Positions 1 through 8,945 are shown, counted from the stretch's first letter. The stretch is DNA of 64,000 nucleotides from Clostridia bacterium (GCA_017621875.1 JAGASE010000017.1:22752-86751), one strand, 5' to 3'. Notes: generated from the letters alone by a model not told the origin. Numbers and translations are program-made.

Positions 1-611
1 CACGTGCGTTGGTGAACAGACCGCGTGTGCTTTTGTTGGACGAGCCTTTGGGAGCACTCGATTTAAAGCTCCGGAAGGAAATGCAGACAGAGCTTAAAGC
101 TATTCAGCAACAGCTTGAAATAACGTTTATTTATGTCACTCATGACCAGGAGGAAGCTCTTACGATGAGTGATACGGTAGTTGTAATGAATAAGGGAGAT
201 ATCCAGCAAATCGGAACTCCCGTTGATATATATAATGAGCCGATAAATGCCTTTGTGGCTGACTTTATCGGTGAAAGCAATATTTTAGACGGTATAATGC
301 GAAAGGATTTTCTGGTGGAAATCTGCGGTCGTGAGTTTGAGTGCGTGGACAAGGGCTTTGGAGAAGATGTCCCTGTTGACGTTGTAATTCGTCCGGAGGA
401 CGTTAAGCTCACAGACGTTAATGATGCAAAAATTACCGGAGTGGTTGAATCAGTTACCTTCAAGGGCGTGCATTATGAAATGGTAATTGAGGCTTATGAT
501 TTTTCATGGCTGGTACATTCTACAAAGGCGGCAGAGCTTGGCAGTGCCGTCGGAATTTCCTTCGACCCGTTTGATATTCATATAATGAAAAAGATGAGGA
601 AAGAGGCTTGA
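1..611 (+). CDS. potA: Spermidine/putrescine ABC transporter ATP-binding protein PotA (5' truncated)
   Basis: This is the C-terminal part of the ATPase that powers polyamine import, acting on the inner membrane face with PotB and PotC. The reading frame is open to the left edge, so the start, Walker A and signature motif lie outside the window. Visible are the end of the signature helix (ARALVNRP), Walker B ([11 protein letters not shown]), the H-loop ([13 protein letters not shown]) and a C-terminal OB-like regulatory domain (from about residue 95 of the visible part, with [10 protein letters not shown]) typical of PotA/CysA-type ATPases. The next three genes are potB, potC and potD, which supports the polyamine assignment over other spermidine/iron family members. 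Confidence 0.9.
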   Translation, partial: RALVNRPRVLLLDEPLGALDLKLRKEMQTELKAIQQQLEITFIYVTHDQEEALTMSDTVVVMNKGDIQQIGTPVDIYNEPINAFVADFIGESNILDGIMRKDFLVEICGREFECVDKGFGEDVPVDVVIRPEDVKLTDVNDAKITGVVESVTFKGVHYEMVIEAYDFSWLVHSTKAAELGSAVGISFDPFDIHIMKKMRKEA

Positions 612-619
612 TTAATCTG

Positions 620-668
620 CACATTTTCTCGCTTTATTGTCTTAGATTAGGCAGGAGGCGAGAATGTG
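620..668 (+). other. Imperfect stem-loop between potA and potB
   Basis: Arms at 620-632 and 658-668 pair except for a small bulge, just before the potB ribosome binding site. A second small hairpin (TGACA/TGTCA) sits at 667-681. No T-run follows, so a processing or stability element in the potABCD message is more likely than a terminator. Its role is inferred only. Confidence 0.3.
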
Positions 669-726
669 ACAGTTTTTGTCAGGCTTAGTTTCAGTGTCTT
701 TGGCACAGAAAGGAATGGTATTTATA

Positions 727-1539
727 ATGAAAAAAACCTTAATTTCCTCACCTTATATTGTATGGATGATTGTGTTCATTGTAGTGCCGATGGCGATGGT
801 GGCATACTTTGCTTTTACCGACGGAAACGGCAATTTTACACTTGAATATATCACAGAGGTGGGGCAGTATTCAAATATTTTTGTACGCTCAATCTGGCTT
901 GCGGCAATCGCTACGGTAATATGCCTTGTGGTTGCTTATCCCGTTGCATTTATTCTTGCAACGATGAATAAGCGGCATCAAAGCACAATGCTTATGATTG
1001 TTATGCTGCCGATGTGGATGAATTTTCTTTTGAGAACCTATGCGTGGATGACGCTTTTGGGCAATAACGGCATAATAAACACGGTTTTGGGCTATTTCGG
1101 ACTTGGTCCGTATAAAATGCTGAACACGCAGGGGGCGGTGGTTTTAGGCATGGTATATAATTATCTGCCGTATATGATTCTACCGCTTTACTCGGTTATG
1201 GTTAAGATTGATAAAAGCCTTTTAGAGGCAGCACAGGATTTGGGCTGTAACAGCAAAAAGGTACTTTTTAAAGTGGTTTTGCCGCTTAGTCTTCCGGGGG
1301 TTACTTCGGGAATTACAATGGTTTTTGTGCCTGCAATCAGTACCTTTATTATATCGCGAATGCTGGGCGGCGGAAGCAATCTCTTAATAGGCGACCTTAT
1401 CGAAATGCAGTTTTTGGGAAATTCCTACAATCCTAATTTGGGTGCCGGAATTTCGCTTGTTTTGATGGTCATTGTTCTTCTGATTATGACGATTATGAAT
1501 CAGTTTGACAGTGACGATGAAGACAGAGTTCTGATTTAA
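727..1539 (+). CDS. potB: Polyamine ABC transporter permease PotB
   Basis: Integral membrane subunit of the polyamine importer, about 270 residues with six predicted hydrophobic segments. The permease coupling motif is clear near residue 180 (LLEAAQDLGCNSKKVLFKV). I chose ATG 727 because it follows an AAAGGA-like site and begins directly before the first membrane helix; an upstream GTG at 676 would add 17 unlikely residues. The motif EAAQDLGCNS recurs in the partner PotC, as expected for paired permeases. Operon order potA-potB-potC-potD is the classical one. Confidence 0.92.
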   Translation: MKKTLISSPYIVWMIVFIVVPMAMVAYFAFTDGNGNFTLEYITEVGQYSNIFVRSIWLAAIATVICLVVAYPVAFILATMNKRHQSTMLMIVMLPMWMNFLLRTYAWMTLLGNNGIINTVLGYFGLGPYKMLNTQGAVVLGMVYNYLPYMILPLYSVMVKIDKSLLEAAQDLGCNSKKVLFKVVLPLSLPGVTSGITMVFVPAISTFIISRMLGGGSNLLIGDLIEMQFLGNSYNPNLGAGISLVLMVIVLLIMTIMNQFDSDDEDRVLI

Positions 1540-1551
1540 GGAGGGTGCGGC

Positions 1552-2343
1552 ATGAAGAAAATTTCTAAAATATATATGGCACTCCTTCTGATGTTTTTGT
1601 ATGTACCGATTTTTGTGCTTATAGTATTTTCCTTTAATACCACAAAATCAAGAACGGTTTTTGAGGGCTTCACCTTTGATTGGTATGTACGGCTTTTTCA
1701 GAACGAGCTTATTTTAACCTCGCTCAGAAATACGGTGATAATATCGGTTGCGGCGGCGACGCTGTCAACCATTTTGGGAACGGCGGCTGCGATCGGAATA
1801 AATAACATGAAGAAATTCCCGAAGGCGGTTGTAATGAATATAAATAATCTGCCGATTATAAATCCCGAAATTGTGACGGGTGTATCGCTTATGCTACTGT
1901 TCGTGTTTTTTGCGGCACGAATGAACTTTAATTTTGGCTTCGGCACGCTGATTATAGCACACATAACCTTCGACGTTCCGTATGTGATACTGAACGTTAT
2001 GCCGAAATTCCGCCAGATGAATCCTAATCTTTACGAGGCGGCACAGGATTTGGGCTGTAATTCCTTTAAGGCGTTTATCAAGGTGGTGCTGCCCGAGATT
2101 ATGCCGGGAATTGTTTCGGGATTTTTGATGAGCTTTACCTTTTCTCTTGACGATTTTGTTGTCAGCTATTTCACATCGGGTGCGACCTCGCAAACGCTGC
2201 CGATAACGATTTATTCGATGACCAGACGTAAGGTAAGCCCTGAAATAAATGCACTTTCAACCATCATATTCCTTGTTGTGGTTGTGGTTTTGATTGTGAA
2301 AAATATAATAGAAAACAGAAGCGTGAAGGAGGAGGTACGATGA
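1552..2343 (+). CDS. potC: Polyamine ABC transporter permease PotC
   Basis: Second membrane subunit of the polyamine importer, 263 residues, six hydrophobic segments. The coupling loop reads LYEAAQDLGCNSFKAF near residue 163. GGAGGG precedes the ATG by a few bases, and the gene starts 12 bases after potB ends. Its stop overlaps the potD start by four bases (ATGA), suggesting translational coupling. Length and motif match PotC rather than a maltose-type permease. Confidence 0.92.
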   Translation: MKKISKIYMALLLMFLYVPIFVLIVFSFNTTKSRTVFEGFTFDWYVRLFQNELILTSLRNTVIISVAAATLSTILGTAAAIGINNMKKFPKAVVMNINNLPIINPEIVTGVSLMLLFVFFAARMNFNFGFGTLIIAHITFDVPYVILNVMPKFRQMNPNLYEAAQDLGCNSFKAFIKVVLPEIMPGIVSGFLMSFTFSLDDFVVSYFTSGATSQTLPITIYSMTRRKVSPEINALSTIIFLVVVVVLIVKNIIENRSVKEEVR

Positions 2344-3596
2344 AAAAATTACTTTCTCTTATATTTGCGGCGGCAGTTATGCTTTCGGCGTCCGCATGCC
2401 GTTATCAGCACTTAAATGATGGCGAGGAGGAAACCGAACCGCAGACGCTTACGGTGTCGGACAGTGCATACTATGAACGTTTCAAAAATGACGGAATTTC
2501 CATAAACGTATATAACTGGGGCGAATATATCTCGGACGGAAGTGACGGACTTCTGGACGTAAACAGCGAATTTACGGCTCTCACCGGCATACAGGTGAAT
2601 TACTCAACCTATGCGACGAATGAGGAGCTTTATGCAAAATTAAAGGGTGGCGGCTCAAGCTATGACATCATAATTCCGTCCGATTACATGATTGCACGAA
2701 TGATTAAGGAGGATATGCTTTTAAAGCTGGATTATTCCAATATCCCCAATTTTGCAAACATTATGGACAAGTTCAAGGGGCAGCTTTATGACCCTGCCGA
2801 TGAATATTCGGTGCCGTACACATGGGGAACTGTGGGAATAATCTACGATAATACCGCGATAGATATTCCAAAAGAGGAAATTGACTGGGATATTCTTTGG
2901 GACGAAAAGTATCGGGACAGCATACTTATGTTTGACAATCCAAGGGATTCGTTCGCCATTGCCGAAACGCTTTTGGGATATTCGATGAACACAGAGGATT
3001 CCGTGGAATTAAAAACGGCGGCGGAAAAGCTTAAGGAGCAGAAAAGTCTTGTGCAATCCTATGTTATGGACGAAATCTTTGATAAAATGGGAGCGGGCGA
3101 GGCTGTTCTGGCTCCGTATTACGCGGGCGACGCAGTTACCCTGATGAGCGAATATGACCATTTAAGCTTTGCTGTTCCAAAGAGCGGAACAAATCTTTTC
3201 ATTGACGCAATGTGCATACCCAAGAGTGCTTCGCAGAAAGAGGCTGCGGAAATGTATATCAATTTTATGTGCGAGCCGGATATTGCATATGCCACAACGT
3301 CGTATATAGGCTACTCAACGCCTAATGCGGCGGCTTTTGAAATGCTGGACGATGAGGTTAAAAATGACGGTATTTCGTATCTTAACGATGAATATATCAA
3401 GGAGCATACTACGGTTTTTGCAAACCTATCGGACAGTGCCAATCAGGAAATGCAGCGTCTTTGGACCGATATGAAATCTACTCAGGAGAATGAGAAAAAT
3501 AAATGGCTTGTGCCTGCATTTTTGCTGTTTTGCATCGCCTTGTCGATTGGTATAATTATAAGGCGTTACATGAAAAATAAAAAAGATATTTTTTAA
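2340..3596 (+). CDS. potD: Polyamine-binding lipoprotein PotD with an extra C-terminal membrane segment
   Basis: Extracytoplasmic substrate-binding protein that would deliver spermidine or putrescine to PotBC. It begins with a lipoprotein signal ending in the lipobox SASAC (Cys about residue 20), then an acidic linker, then the PotD-type fold starting with INVYNWGEYI near residue 55, with the typical YDIIIPSDYMI and TWGTVGI motifs. At 418 residues it is longer than usual PotD (about 350). The extra part includes a hydrophobic helix at about residues 386-408 (LVPAFLLFCIALSIGIII) followed by basic residues, so the protein may be anchored at both ends. Start overlaps potC by four bases. Confidence 0.9.
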   Translation: MKKLLSLIFAAAVMLSASACRYQHLNDGEEETEPQTLTVSDSAYYERFKNDGISINVYNWGEYISDGSDGLLDVNSEFTALTGIQVNYSTYATNEELYAKLKGGGSSYDIIIPSDYMIARMIKEDMLLKLDYSNIPNFANIMDKFKGQLYDPADEYSVPYTWGTVGIIYDNTAIDIPKEEIDWDILWDEKYRDSILMFDNPRDSFAIAETLLGYSMNTEDSVELKTAAEKLKEQKSLVQSYVMDEIFDKMGAGEAVLAPYYAGDAVTLMSEYDHLSFAVPKSGTNLFIDAMCIPKSASQKEAAEMYINFMCEPDIAYATTSYIGYSTPNAAAFEMLDDEVKNDGISYLNDEYIKEHTTVFANLSDSANQEMQRLWTDMKSTQENEKNKWLVPAFLLFCIALSIGIIIRRYMKNKKDIF

Positions 3597-3620
3597 ACTT
3601 TACACTATGGGAGTGCTTTT

Positions 3621-3929
3621 ATGGGAGAAACCTATTTACGCATCTATGAGGCTGTAATGCAGATTCCCCGCGGCAAGGTTGCAACCTACGGTCAGATTGC
3701 GGCGGTTGCGGGCAATAAAAACATGAGCAGAGCTGTAGGAAATGCACTGCATAGAAATCCCGACCCGGACAGAATACCATGTCATCGTGTGGTGAACCGA
3801 AAGGGCGAGCTGGCACCGATGTTTGTATTCGGCGGCATTGATGTGCAAAAGCAGTTGCTTATGTCGGAGGGAGTTATGGTTGAAGGCAATGCGGTGGATT
3901 TGGAAAAATATCAATGGATTATAAATTAA
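3621..3929 (+). CDS. MGMT-domain protein (O6-alkylguanine-DNA alkyltransferase, catalytic domain only)
   Basis: Repairs O6-alkylguanine by moving the alkyl group to its own cysteine. The protein is only 102 residues, the size of the C-terminal DNA-binding/catalytic domain alone. The active-site motif is IPCHRVV near residue 53; the Cys is present, which sets it apart from alkyltransferase-like proteins where it is Trp. The DNA-binding helix region contains RGKVATYGQIA and the Arg-finger-like MSRAVGNALHRNP. Start ATG 3621 follows GGGAG. It sits 24 bases after potD but has no functional link to it. Full-length Ogt/Ada N-terminal domains are absent. Confidence 0.85.
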   Translation: MGETYLRIYEAVMQIPRGKVATYGQIAAVAGNKNMSRAVGNALHRNPDPDRIPCHRVVNRKGELAPMFVFGGIDVQKQLLMSEGVMVEGNAVDLEKYQWIIN

Positions 3930-3972
3930 AAAGCTTTCTGTGTAATAATTACAAAGATGGCTTCAGATTGTA

Positions 3973-4004
3973 GAAAAAGTCCGGAATAGCCCGGACTTTT
4001 TCAC
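3973..4004 (+). terminator. Rho-independent terminator after the MGMT gene
   Basis: Arms 3973-3984 and 3991-4002 pair perfectly over 12 bases (core AGTCCGG/CCGGACT) with a short loop, ending in T5. The A5 on the left arm means it could work in both directions. Confidence 0.85.
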
Positions 4005-4140
4005 AGTATTGCCTTATGTAAATCGGAGTTTTTCGGTCGCTTGCAGCAGTGATCCCGCCTTTTCACTGTGTTTTTGTATAACGAACACCACTGCCAACCG
4101 ACAGCGATTGTTAAAATTTAATTTTTTTTTATAAAAAGTA

Positions 4141-4169
4141 TTGACAAACGTATTTGTTTTTGCTATAAT
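4141..4169 (+). promoter_or_regulatory. Perfect sigma-A promoter of tRNA-Glu
   Basis: -35 TTGACA at 4141-4146, 17 bp spacer, -10 TATAAT at 4164-4169, with an extended -10 TG at 4161-4162. Every consensus position matches. Transcription should begin about seven bases before the mature tRNA. Confidence 0.93.
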
Positions 4170-4182
4170 AAAAAAGCTGTAT

Positions 4183-4257
4183 GGCTCGTTGGTCAAGTGG
4201 TTAAGACTCCGCCCTCTCACGGCGGCAACAAGGGTTCGAATCCCTTACGAGTCACCA
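4183..4257 (+). tRNA. tRNA-Glu (anticodon CTC)
   Basis: The 75-nt cloverleaf folds fully: acceptor GGCTCGT (4183-4189) with ACGAGTC (4247-4253, one G-U), anticodon stem CCGCC/GGCGG around the loop CTCTCAC with anticodon CTC at 4216-4218, T-loop GGTTCGAATCC, and an encoded CCA (4255-4257). It is a stand-alone tRNA gene with its own promoter and terminator. CTC reads GAG; the more common TTC isoacceptor must lie elsewhere. Confidence 0.95.
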
Positions 4258-4262
4258 AAGAG

Positions 4263-4300
4263 AAACGACAATTTTCTTAAACGAAGATTGTCGTTTTTTT
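4263..4300 (+). terminator. Terminator of tRNA-Glu
   Basis: A stem of about 13 bp (arms near 4264-4276 and 4283-4295, core ACGACAAT/ATTGTCGT) ends in T7, six bases after the tRNA CCA. Confidence 0.9.
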
Positions 4301-4328
4301 GTGCTCTGCTTTGTCTTCGGGTGAAAAC

Positions 4329-4450
4329 TCAAATAACCAACTTCGAGGTGTTTTCCTCTTTTCCTACCATAATAACTTTTACGTCACTCTCCATATCAGG
4401 GTGCTTCTTAGATAATCGTCTTCCTCAATCAAGGGAATAGCTTTGTAATT
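4329..4450 (-). pseudogene. Possible remnant of the 3' end of an unknown gene, frameshifted
   Basis: On the minus strand two short frames read like joined protein tails: PLIEEDDYL in one frame and, after a shift, KHPDMESDVKVIMVGKEENT followed by a few residues and TGA at 4329-4331. The composition (acidic/hydrophobic alternation, no rare-residue noise) looks coding, yet no start or intact frame exists. I do not recognise the family. It lies between the tRNA-Glu terminator and the manganese catalase. This is a weak call. Confidence 0.25.
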
Positions 4451-4518
4451 ATATCATAAACGAAAAAATGCATAGAAAACATAAAATTGTAAACACTTTT
4501 AAAAAAGGAGGTATAATT

Positions 4519-5187
4519 ATGTTTAAACATGAAAAAATGCTTTTTAATCCTGTTGAAGTTGAAAAACCCAACCCGCAGTACGCAGCTCTTTTGCAGGAGC
4601 AGCTTGGTGGAGCTAATGGAGAGCTTAAGGCGGCTATGCAATATATGTCACAAAGCTTCAGAATAAAAGACCCTGAAATAAAGGACTTATTCCTTGATAT
4701 AGCAGCAGAAGAGCTCGGTCATATGGAAATGATTGCACAAACCATAAACCTTTTGAACGGACACGATGTAGATGCTTCAACGGTACCTGCAGGAGAGATA
4801 CAAACACATGTCCTTTTGGGTTTAAACCCCGGTCTTATAAACGCGTCCGGGTATTCATGGACAGGCGATTACGTAAGCGTGACAGGCGACCTGTGTGCCG
4901 ATCTCCTCTCAAATATTGCATCAGAGCAGCGTGCAAAGGTTGTATATGAGTACCTTTACAGGCAGATAGACGACAAAAAGGTTAAGGAAACAATCGACTT
5001 TTTATTAAACCGAGAAGAAGCACACAACGCAATGTTCCGCGAGGCGTTTAACAAAGTTCAGAACACAGGCTCAAACAGAGATTTCGGAACAACAAAGGCA
5101 GCTAAAATGTACTTTAGCATGTCCGAACCGTCACCTGAGAACAGCCGATTTACCGAAATTGATTCATCAAAGCCCTCTTTCAATTAA
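4519..5187 (+). CDS. Manganese (non-haem) catalase
   Basis: Disproportionates hydrogen peroxide with a dimanganese centre. The ferritin-like four-helix bundle carries all expected ligands by comparison with Lactobacillus Mn-catalase: Glu35, Glu65, His68 (in EELGHME), Glu136 and His169 (in REEAHNAMF). Length is 222 residues. Start ATG 4519 is fixed by a near-perfect AAGGAGG at 4505-4511; an upstream in-frame ATG at 4468 lacks a site. CotJC of spore coats is the same family, but no cotJA/cotJB lie beside it. In an anaerobe this gene fits peroxide defence. It has its own terminator. Confidence 0.92.
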   Translation: MFKHEKMLFNPVEVEKPNPQYAALLQEQLGGANGELKAAMQYMSQSFRIKDPEIKDLFLDIAAEELGHMEMIAQTINLLNGHDVDASTVPAGEIQTHVLLGLNPGLINASGYSWTGDYVSVTGDLCADLLSNIASEQRAKVVYEYLYRQIDDKKVKETIDFLLNREEAHNAMFREAFNKVQNTGSNRDFGTTKAAKMYFSMSEPSPENSRFTEIDSSKPSFN

Positions 5188-5220
5188 AAATCAGCCGAAT
5201 ACGGCTGATTTTTAATTTAT
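5183..5220 (+). terminator. Terminator of the manganese catalase gene
   Basis: A 15-bp perfect stem (5183-5197 with 5202-5216, core CAGCCG/CGGCTG) overlaps the stop codon and contains T5 on the right arm. Confidence 0.88.
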
Positions 5221-5262
5221 ATAACAAATTTTTGAATTTCTATTTTAATAAGAGGTTTTTTA

Positions 5263-5271
5263 TGTTATACT
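5263..5271 (+). promoter_or_regulatory. Extended -10 promoter of the ABC exporter pair
   Basis: TGTTATACT at 5263-5271 gives an extended -10 (TG-n-TATACT). No good -35 is present at the right distance. It is the best candidate start for the exporter genes beginning at 5304. Confidence 0.5.
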
Positions 5272-5303
5272 ATAAGGGTAATATTTCTATTTTGAGGTAA
5301 ATT

Positions 5304-7025
5304 ATGAAAAAACTGCTTAAATATCTTCGTGATTACAAAAAAGAAACTGTATTGGGACCGCTTTTTAAGCTTTTAGAAGCGTCCTTTGAGCTATTTATCC
5401 CATTAGTTGTTGCTTCAATTATTGACAACGGTATCCCTGCAGGCGATAAGGCTCATGTACTTAAAATGTGTGCTGTACTTGCGGCTCTTGCATTAATAGG
5501 TCTTGCAAGCTCGCTTACTGCACAGTACTTTGCAGCTAAAGCATCGGTAGGCTTTTCCTGCAAGATACGTCATGCACTTTTTGCACACATTCAGTCCCTT
5601 TCACACACCGAGCTTGACGAAATAGGTACATCTACGCTGATTACGCGTATGACAGGCGACATAAACCAGGTGCAGACAGGTGTAAATCTGACCTTGAGAC
5701 TCCTGCTGCGTTCGCCGTTTGTGGTGTTTGGTGCGATGATTATGGCATTCACCGTAGATTTTCAGTCGGCACTGATTTTTGCCGCGGCAATTCCGCTTTT
5801 GGCGGCAGTAGTTTTCTTTATAATGCTTGTATGTATTCCGCTTTACAAAAGAGTACAAAATCACCTTGACAAAGTTTTGGGCATAACACGCGAAAACCTT
5901 GCCGGCAGCCGCGTTATACGTGCCTTCTGCAAGGAGATTGAAGAAACGGAAAAATTTAATGAAGAAAACAACGTCCTGTGCGAAACGCAGAAATTTGTCG
6001 GACGAATTTCCGCACTGATGAATCCGCTTACCTTTGCGATAATCAATTTTGCGATAATCGCCCTTATATTCACAGGTGCTGTCCGCGTAAATGCCGGAAA
6101 TTTAACGCAAGGCAGCGTTGTTGCGTTATACAACTATATGTCGCAGATACTTGTAGAGCTTATCAAGCTTGCCAATCTGATTATAAACATTACAAAATCT
6201 ATAGCTTGCGGAAACAGGATTCAAGCTGTTTTGGAAATCGCTCCTTCCGTAAATGACGGCAAGGGTGAAGCTCCTCTGACAAGAGACATTGCGGTTGAAT
6301 TTCGCGGCGTGAGCCTGAAATACAAAAATTCCGCAGAAAATTCGCTCACCGATATAAGCTTTACCGCAAAGCATGGCGAAACTATCGGAGTAATCGGCGG
6401 CACTGGTTCGGGAAAAACCTCGCTCATAAGCCTTATACCGCGTTTTTATGACGCGTCCTGCGGCGAGGTTTTGGTTGATGGAGTGAATGTAAAAAATTAT
6501 TCACAGGACGTGCTCCGCAAAAAGATTGCAGTTGTTCCGCAAAAGGCCGTTCTTTTTAAAGGGACAATCCGCGACAATATGCGTTGGGGCAACGAAAATG
6601 CAAGTGATGACCGGATAACAGAAGCAATCACTCTTGCCCAAGGCTCGGACATAATTGCAAAAAAAGAGGCTGGACTTGACTCGCAAATTGAGCAGGGCGG
6701 CAAAAATCTCTCAGGCGGTCAGCGGCAAAGACTGACCATTGCACGTGCATTGGTGAAAAAAGCTGAAATTCTCATTCTGGACGACAGCTCCTCGGCACTC
6801 GACTTTGCGACCGATGCAGCACTTCGCAGATCCATAAAAAATCTTAATCCGCCGCCGTGCGTTTTTATTGTTTCACAGCGTGCCTCATCAATAATGCACG
6901 CTGATAAAATCATCGTGCTTGACGACGGTATCGTATGCGGCATAGGCACGCACGACAGCCTTTTAAAGGATTGTGAAATTTACCGCGAAATTTACAGCTC
7001 GCAGTTCAAATCGGAGGTGGAATAA
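5304..7025 (+). CDS. Heterodimeric ABC exporter, subunit with degenerate ATP site
   Basis: Half-transporter of 573 residues: six membrane helices (about 1-310), then an ATPase domain. Walker A is GGTGSGKTS (about residue 365), signature LSGGQRQR, Walker B LILDDSSSALD. The catalytic Glu after Walker B is replaced by Asp, and the H-loop His by Gln (VSQRASS). These changes mark the inactive-site partner of heterodimeric exporters such as TM287/288 or BmrCD. The intact signature of this subunit completes the active site with the Walker motifs of the next gene. Substrate is unknown; drugs, lipids or peptides are all possible. GAGGT precedes the ATG. Confidence 0.9.
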   Translation: MKKLLKYLRDYKKETVLGPLFKLLEASFELFIPLVVASIIDNGIPAGDKAHVLKMCAVLAALALIGLASSLTAQYFAAKASVGFSCKIRHALFAHIQSLSHTELDEIGTSTLITRMTGDINQVQTGVNLTLRLLLRSPFVVFGAMIMAFTVDFQSALIFAAAIPLLAAVVFFIMLVCIPLYKRVQNHLDKVLGITRENLAGSRVIRAFCKEIEETEKFNEENNVLCETQKFVGRISALMNPLTFAIINFAIIALIFTGAVRVNAGNLTQGSVVALYNYMSQILVELIKLANLIINITKSIACGNRIQAVLEIAPSVNDGKGEAPLTRDIAVEFRGVSLKYKNSAENSLTDISFTAKHGETIGVIGGTGSGKTSLISLIPRFYDASCGEVLVDGVNVKNYSQDVLRKKIAVVPQKAVLFKGTIRDNMRWGNENASDDRITEAITLAQGSDIIAKKEAGLDSQIEQGGKNLSGGQRQRLTIARALVKKAEILILDDSSSALDFATDAALRRSIKNLNPPPCVFIVSQRASSIMHADKIIVLDDGIVCGIGTHDSLLKDCEIYREIYSSQFKSEVE

Positions 7026-8762
7026 ATGGCTGATTCACAAAAACACACACTTCGCACAGTGCTTAAATACATCAGAAAATATATGCCGCAGATAGGCGTC
7101 TCGATACTTCTTGCAGGCATAACGGTCGCAATGACGCTGTATATTCCCGTACTTATCGGACGTGCCATCGACTTTATAATTGGTGAGGGCTTAGTAAACT
7201 TTTGGGGTGTTATTCCGATACTTTATATGGTAGGAATAATCACCGCCCTTACCGCACTTTTGCAATGGATAATGGGAATTATAAATAACCGCGTAGCTTA
7301 CAATATTGTTCGGGACATAAGGAACGACGCCTTCCGCAAAATCGAGGCTCTGCCCCTTAAATTTATCGACTCCCACTCCTACGGCGAAATAATAAGTCGC
7401 GTAATTGCCGATGTTGACCAGTTCTCGGACGGACTTCTGATGGGCTTTACACAGCTTTTTACCGGCGTTGTTACCATTTTGGGAACACTGTTTTTCATGT
7501 TCAGCATAAATGCCGGAATTGCTGTTTCGGTGGTGGTCCTAACGCCGCTTTCATTACTTGCCGCAAGATTTATTGCCTCAAAAACCTACTCAATGTTCAA
7601 AAAGCAGTCCGAGGTTCGCGGCGAGCAGACAGCGTTTATAGATGAAATTGTGGGAAACCAAAAGGTTGTTAAGGCATTTTCCTATGAAAACAGGGCTATT
7701 GAGAAATTTGACGATATTAACAATAGGCTGGAAAAATACTCGCTTCGGGCGATTTTCTTTTCTTCCATAACGAATCCAAGCACACGTTTTATAAACAGCT
7801 TGGTTTACGCCTGCGTTGCACTTTTGGGAGCATTTTCGGTAATAAGCGGAAAAATAACGGTCGGAGGGCTTTCATGCTTTTTAAGCTATGCAAATCAGTA
7901 CACTAAGCCATTTAACGAAATTTCCGGCGTAGTAACCGAGCTGCAGAACGCACTCGCATGTGCCGCACGTATATTTGAGTTGATAAACGAGCCGTCGGAA
8001 GCTCCCGATGCACCTGCTGCCTTAGCGGAGGCTCAGGGCAAAATTAATATACAAAACGTATATTTTTCATATACGCCCGAAAAAAAGCTTATTGAAAACT
8101 TTAATTTTGAGGCGTTCCCCGGTCAGAAAATTGCAATCGTGGGACCTACCGGCTGCGGAAAGACAACGCTTATCAATCTGCTTATGCGTTTTTACGATGT
8201 AAATAGCGGAGCTATCTGCATTGACGGCACCGATATCCGCGAGGTAACAAGAAAAAGCCTTCGGCAGAATTTCGGAATGGTTCTTCAGGAAACCTATCTT
8301 ATCGACGGGACTGTGATGGAAAATATTGCAATCGGTAAGCCCGACGCTACACTTGAAGAAATTACCGCAGCGGCAAAGGCGGCTCATGCACACAGCTTTA
8401 TCAAGCGTTTGCCGAACGGCTACGATACGCATATTTCGGAAAGCGACAGCGGGCTATCACAGGGCGAAAAGCAGCTTTTGTGCATATCACGAATCATGCT
8501 TTGTCTTCCGCCGATGCTGATTCTTGACGAGGCAACCTCCTCAATAGATACCCGAACCGAAATGAAAATCCAGGACGCCTTTAAAACGTTGATGAAGGGA
8601 AGAACAAGCTTTATAGTTGCTCACCGCCTTTCCACTATCCGCGATGCGGATGTAATTTTGGTTATGCGGGACGGAAATGTAATCGAACAGGGCAGTCACA
8701 GCGAGCTTTTAAGCAAAAAGGGCTTTTACTATGAGCTGTATAACAGTCAGTTTGCAGATTAA
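7026..8762 (+). CDS. Heterodimeric ABC exporter, catalytically competent subunit
   Basis: Partner half-transporter of 578 residues, starting directly after the previous stop. It has six membrane helices, Walker A GPTGCGKTT (about residue 375), Walker B MLILDEATSSID with catalytic Glu, and H-loop VAHRLST. Its own signature is altered to LSQGEKQL, so it cannot complete the partner's Walker site well. The split of defects between both subunits is exactly what a one-active-site heterodimer needs. No regulator or substrate clue lies next to the pair. Confidence 0.92.
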   Translation: MADSQKHTLRTVLKYIRKYMPQIGVSILLAGITVAMTLYIPVLIGRAIDFIIGEGLVNFWGVIPILYMVGIITALTALLQWIMGIINNRVAYNIVRDIRNDAFRKIEALPLKFIDSHSYGEIISRVIADVDQFSDGLLMGFTQLFTGVVTILGTLFFMFSINAGIAVSVVVLTPLSLLAARFIASKTYSMFKKQSEVRGEQTAFIDEIVGNQKVVKAFSYENRAIEKFDDINNRLEKYSLRAIFFSSITNPSTRFINSLVYACVALLGAFSVISGKITVGGLSCFLSYANQYTKPFNEISGVVTELQNALACAARIFELINEPSEAPDAPAALAEAQGKINIQNVYFSYTPEKKLIENFNFEAFPGQKIAIVGPTGCGKTTLINLLMRFYDVNSGAICIDGTDIREVTRKSLRQNFGMVLQETYLIDGTVMENIAIGKPDATLEEITAAAKAAHAHSFIKRLPNGYDTHISESDSGLSQGEKQLLCISRIMLCLPPMLILDEATSSIDTRTEMKIQDAFKTLMKGRTSFIVAHRLSTIRDADVILVMRDGNVIEQGSHSELLSKKGFYYELYNSQFAD

Positions 8763-8884
8763 AAGGCAATTAAAATTTTAACAAATCAAAATACGTATAA
8801 TTTGTAATGCTTTTTGTGTAATTTGTGATGCTTTCTATGTTTTCGACAGTTTCATCGTCCAAATGCATAATATCGCAAAATGCA

Positions 8885-8914
8885 GAAAAAGCCCGGAAAT
8901 TTCCGGGCTTTTTC
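8885..8914. terminator. Bidirectional terminator between convergent genes
   Basis: A 30-base perfect palindrome (core AAAAAGCCCGG/CCGGGCTTTTT), with A5 and T5 flanks, serves the exporter operon on plus and the ABC-2 operon on minus. A second small hairpin (GCGG/CCGC, 8936-8941 region) with T6 follows. Confidence 0.92.
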
Positions 8915-8945
8915 GATAATTTGAGAGGCGGTTCTGCCGCTTTTT

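Noticed and set aside
4141..4440. Open frame of 99 codons over tRNA-Glu
   Set aside because: It reads through the promoter, the tRNA and its terminator; the tRNA explains the sequence.
4519..5187. Spore coat CotJC
   Set aside because: Same family, but no cotJA or cotJB beside it; catalase is the safer name.
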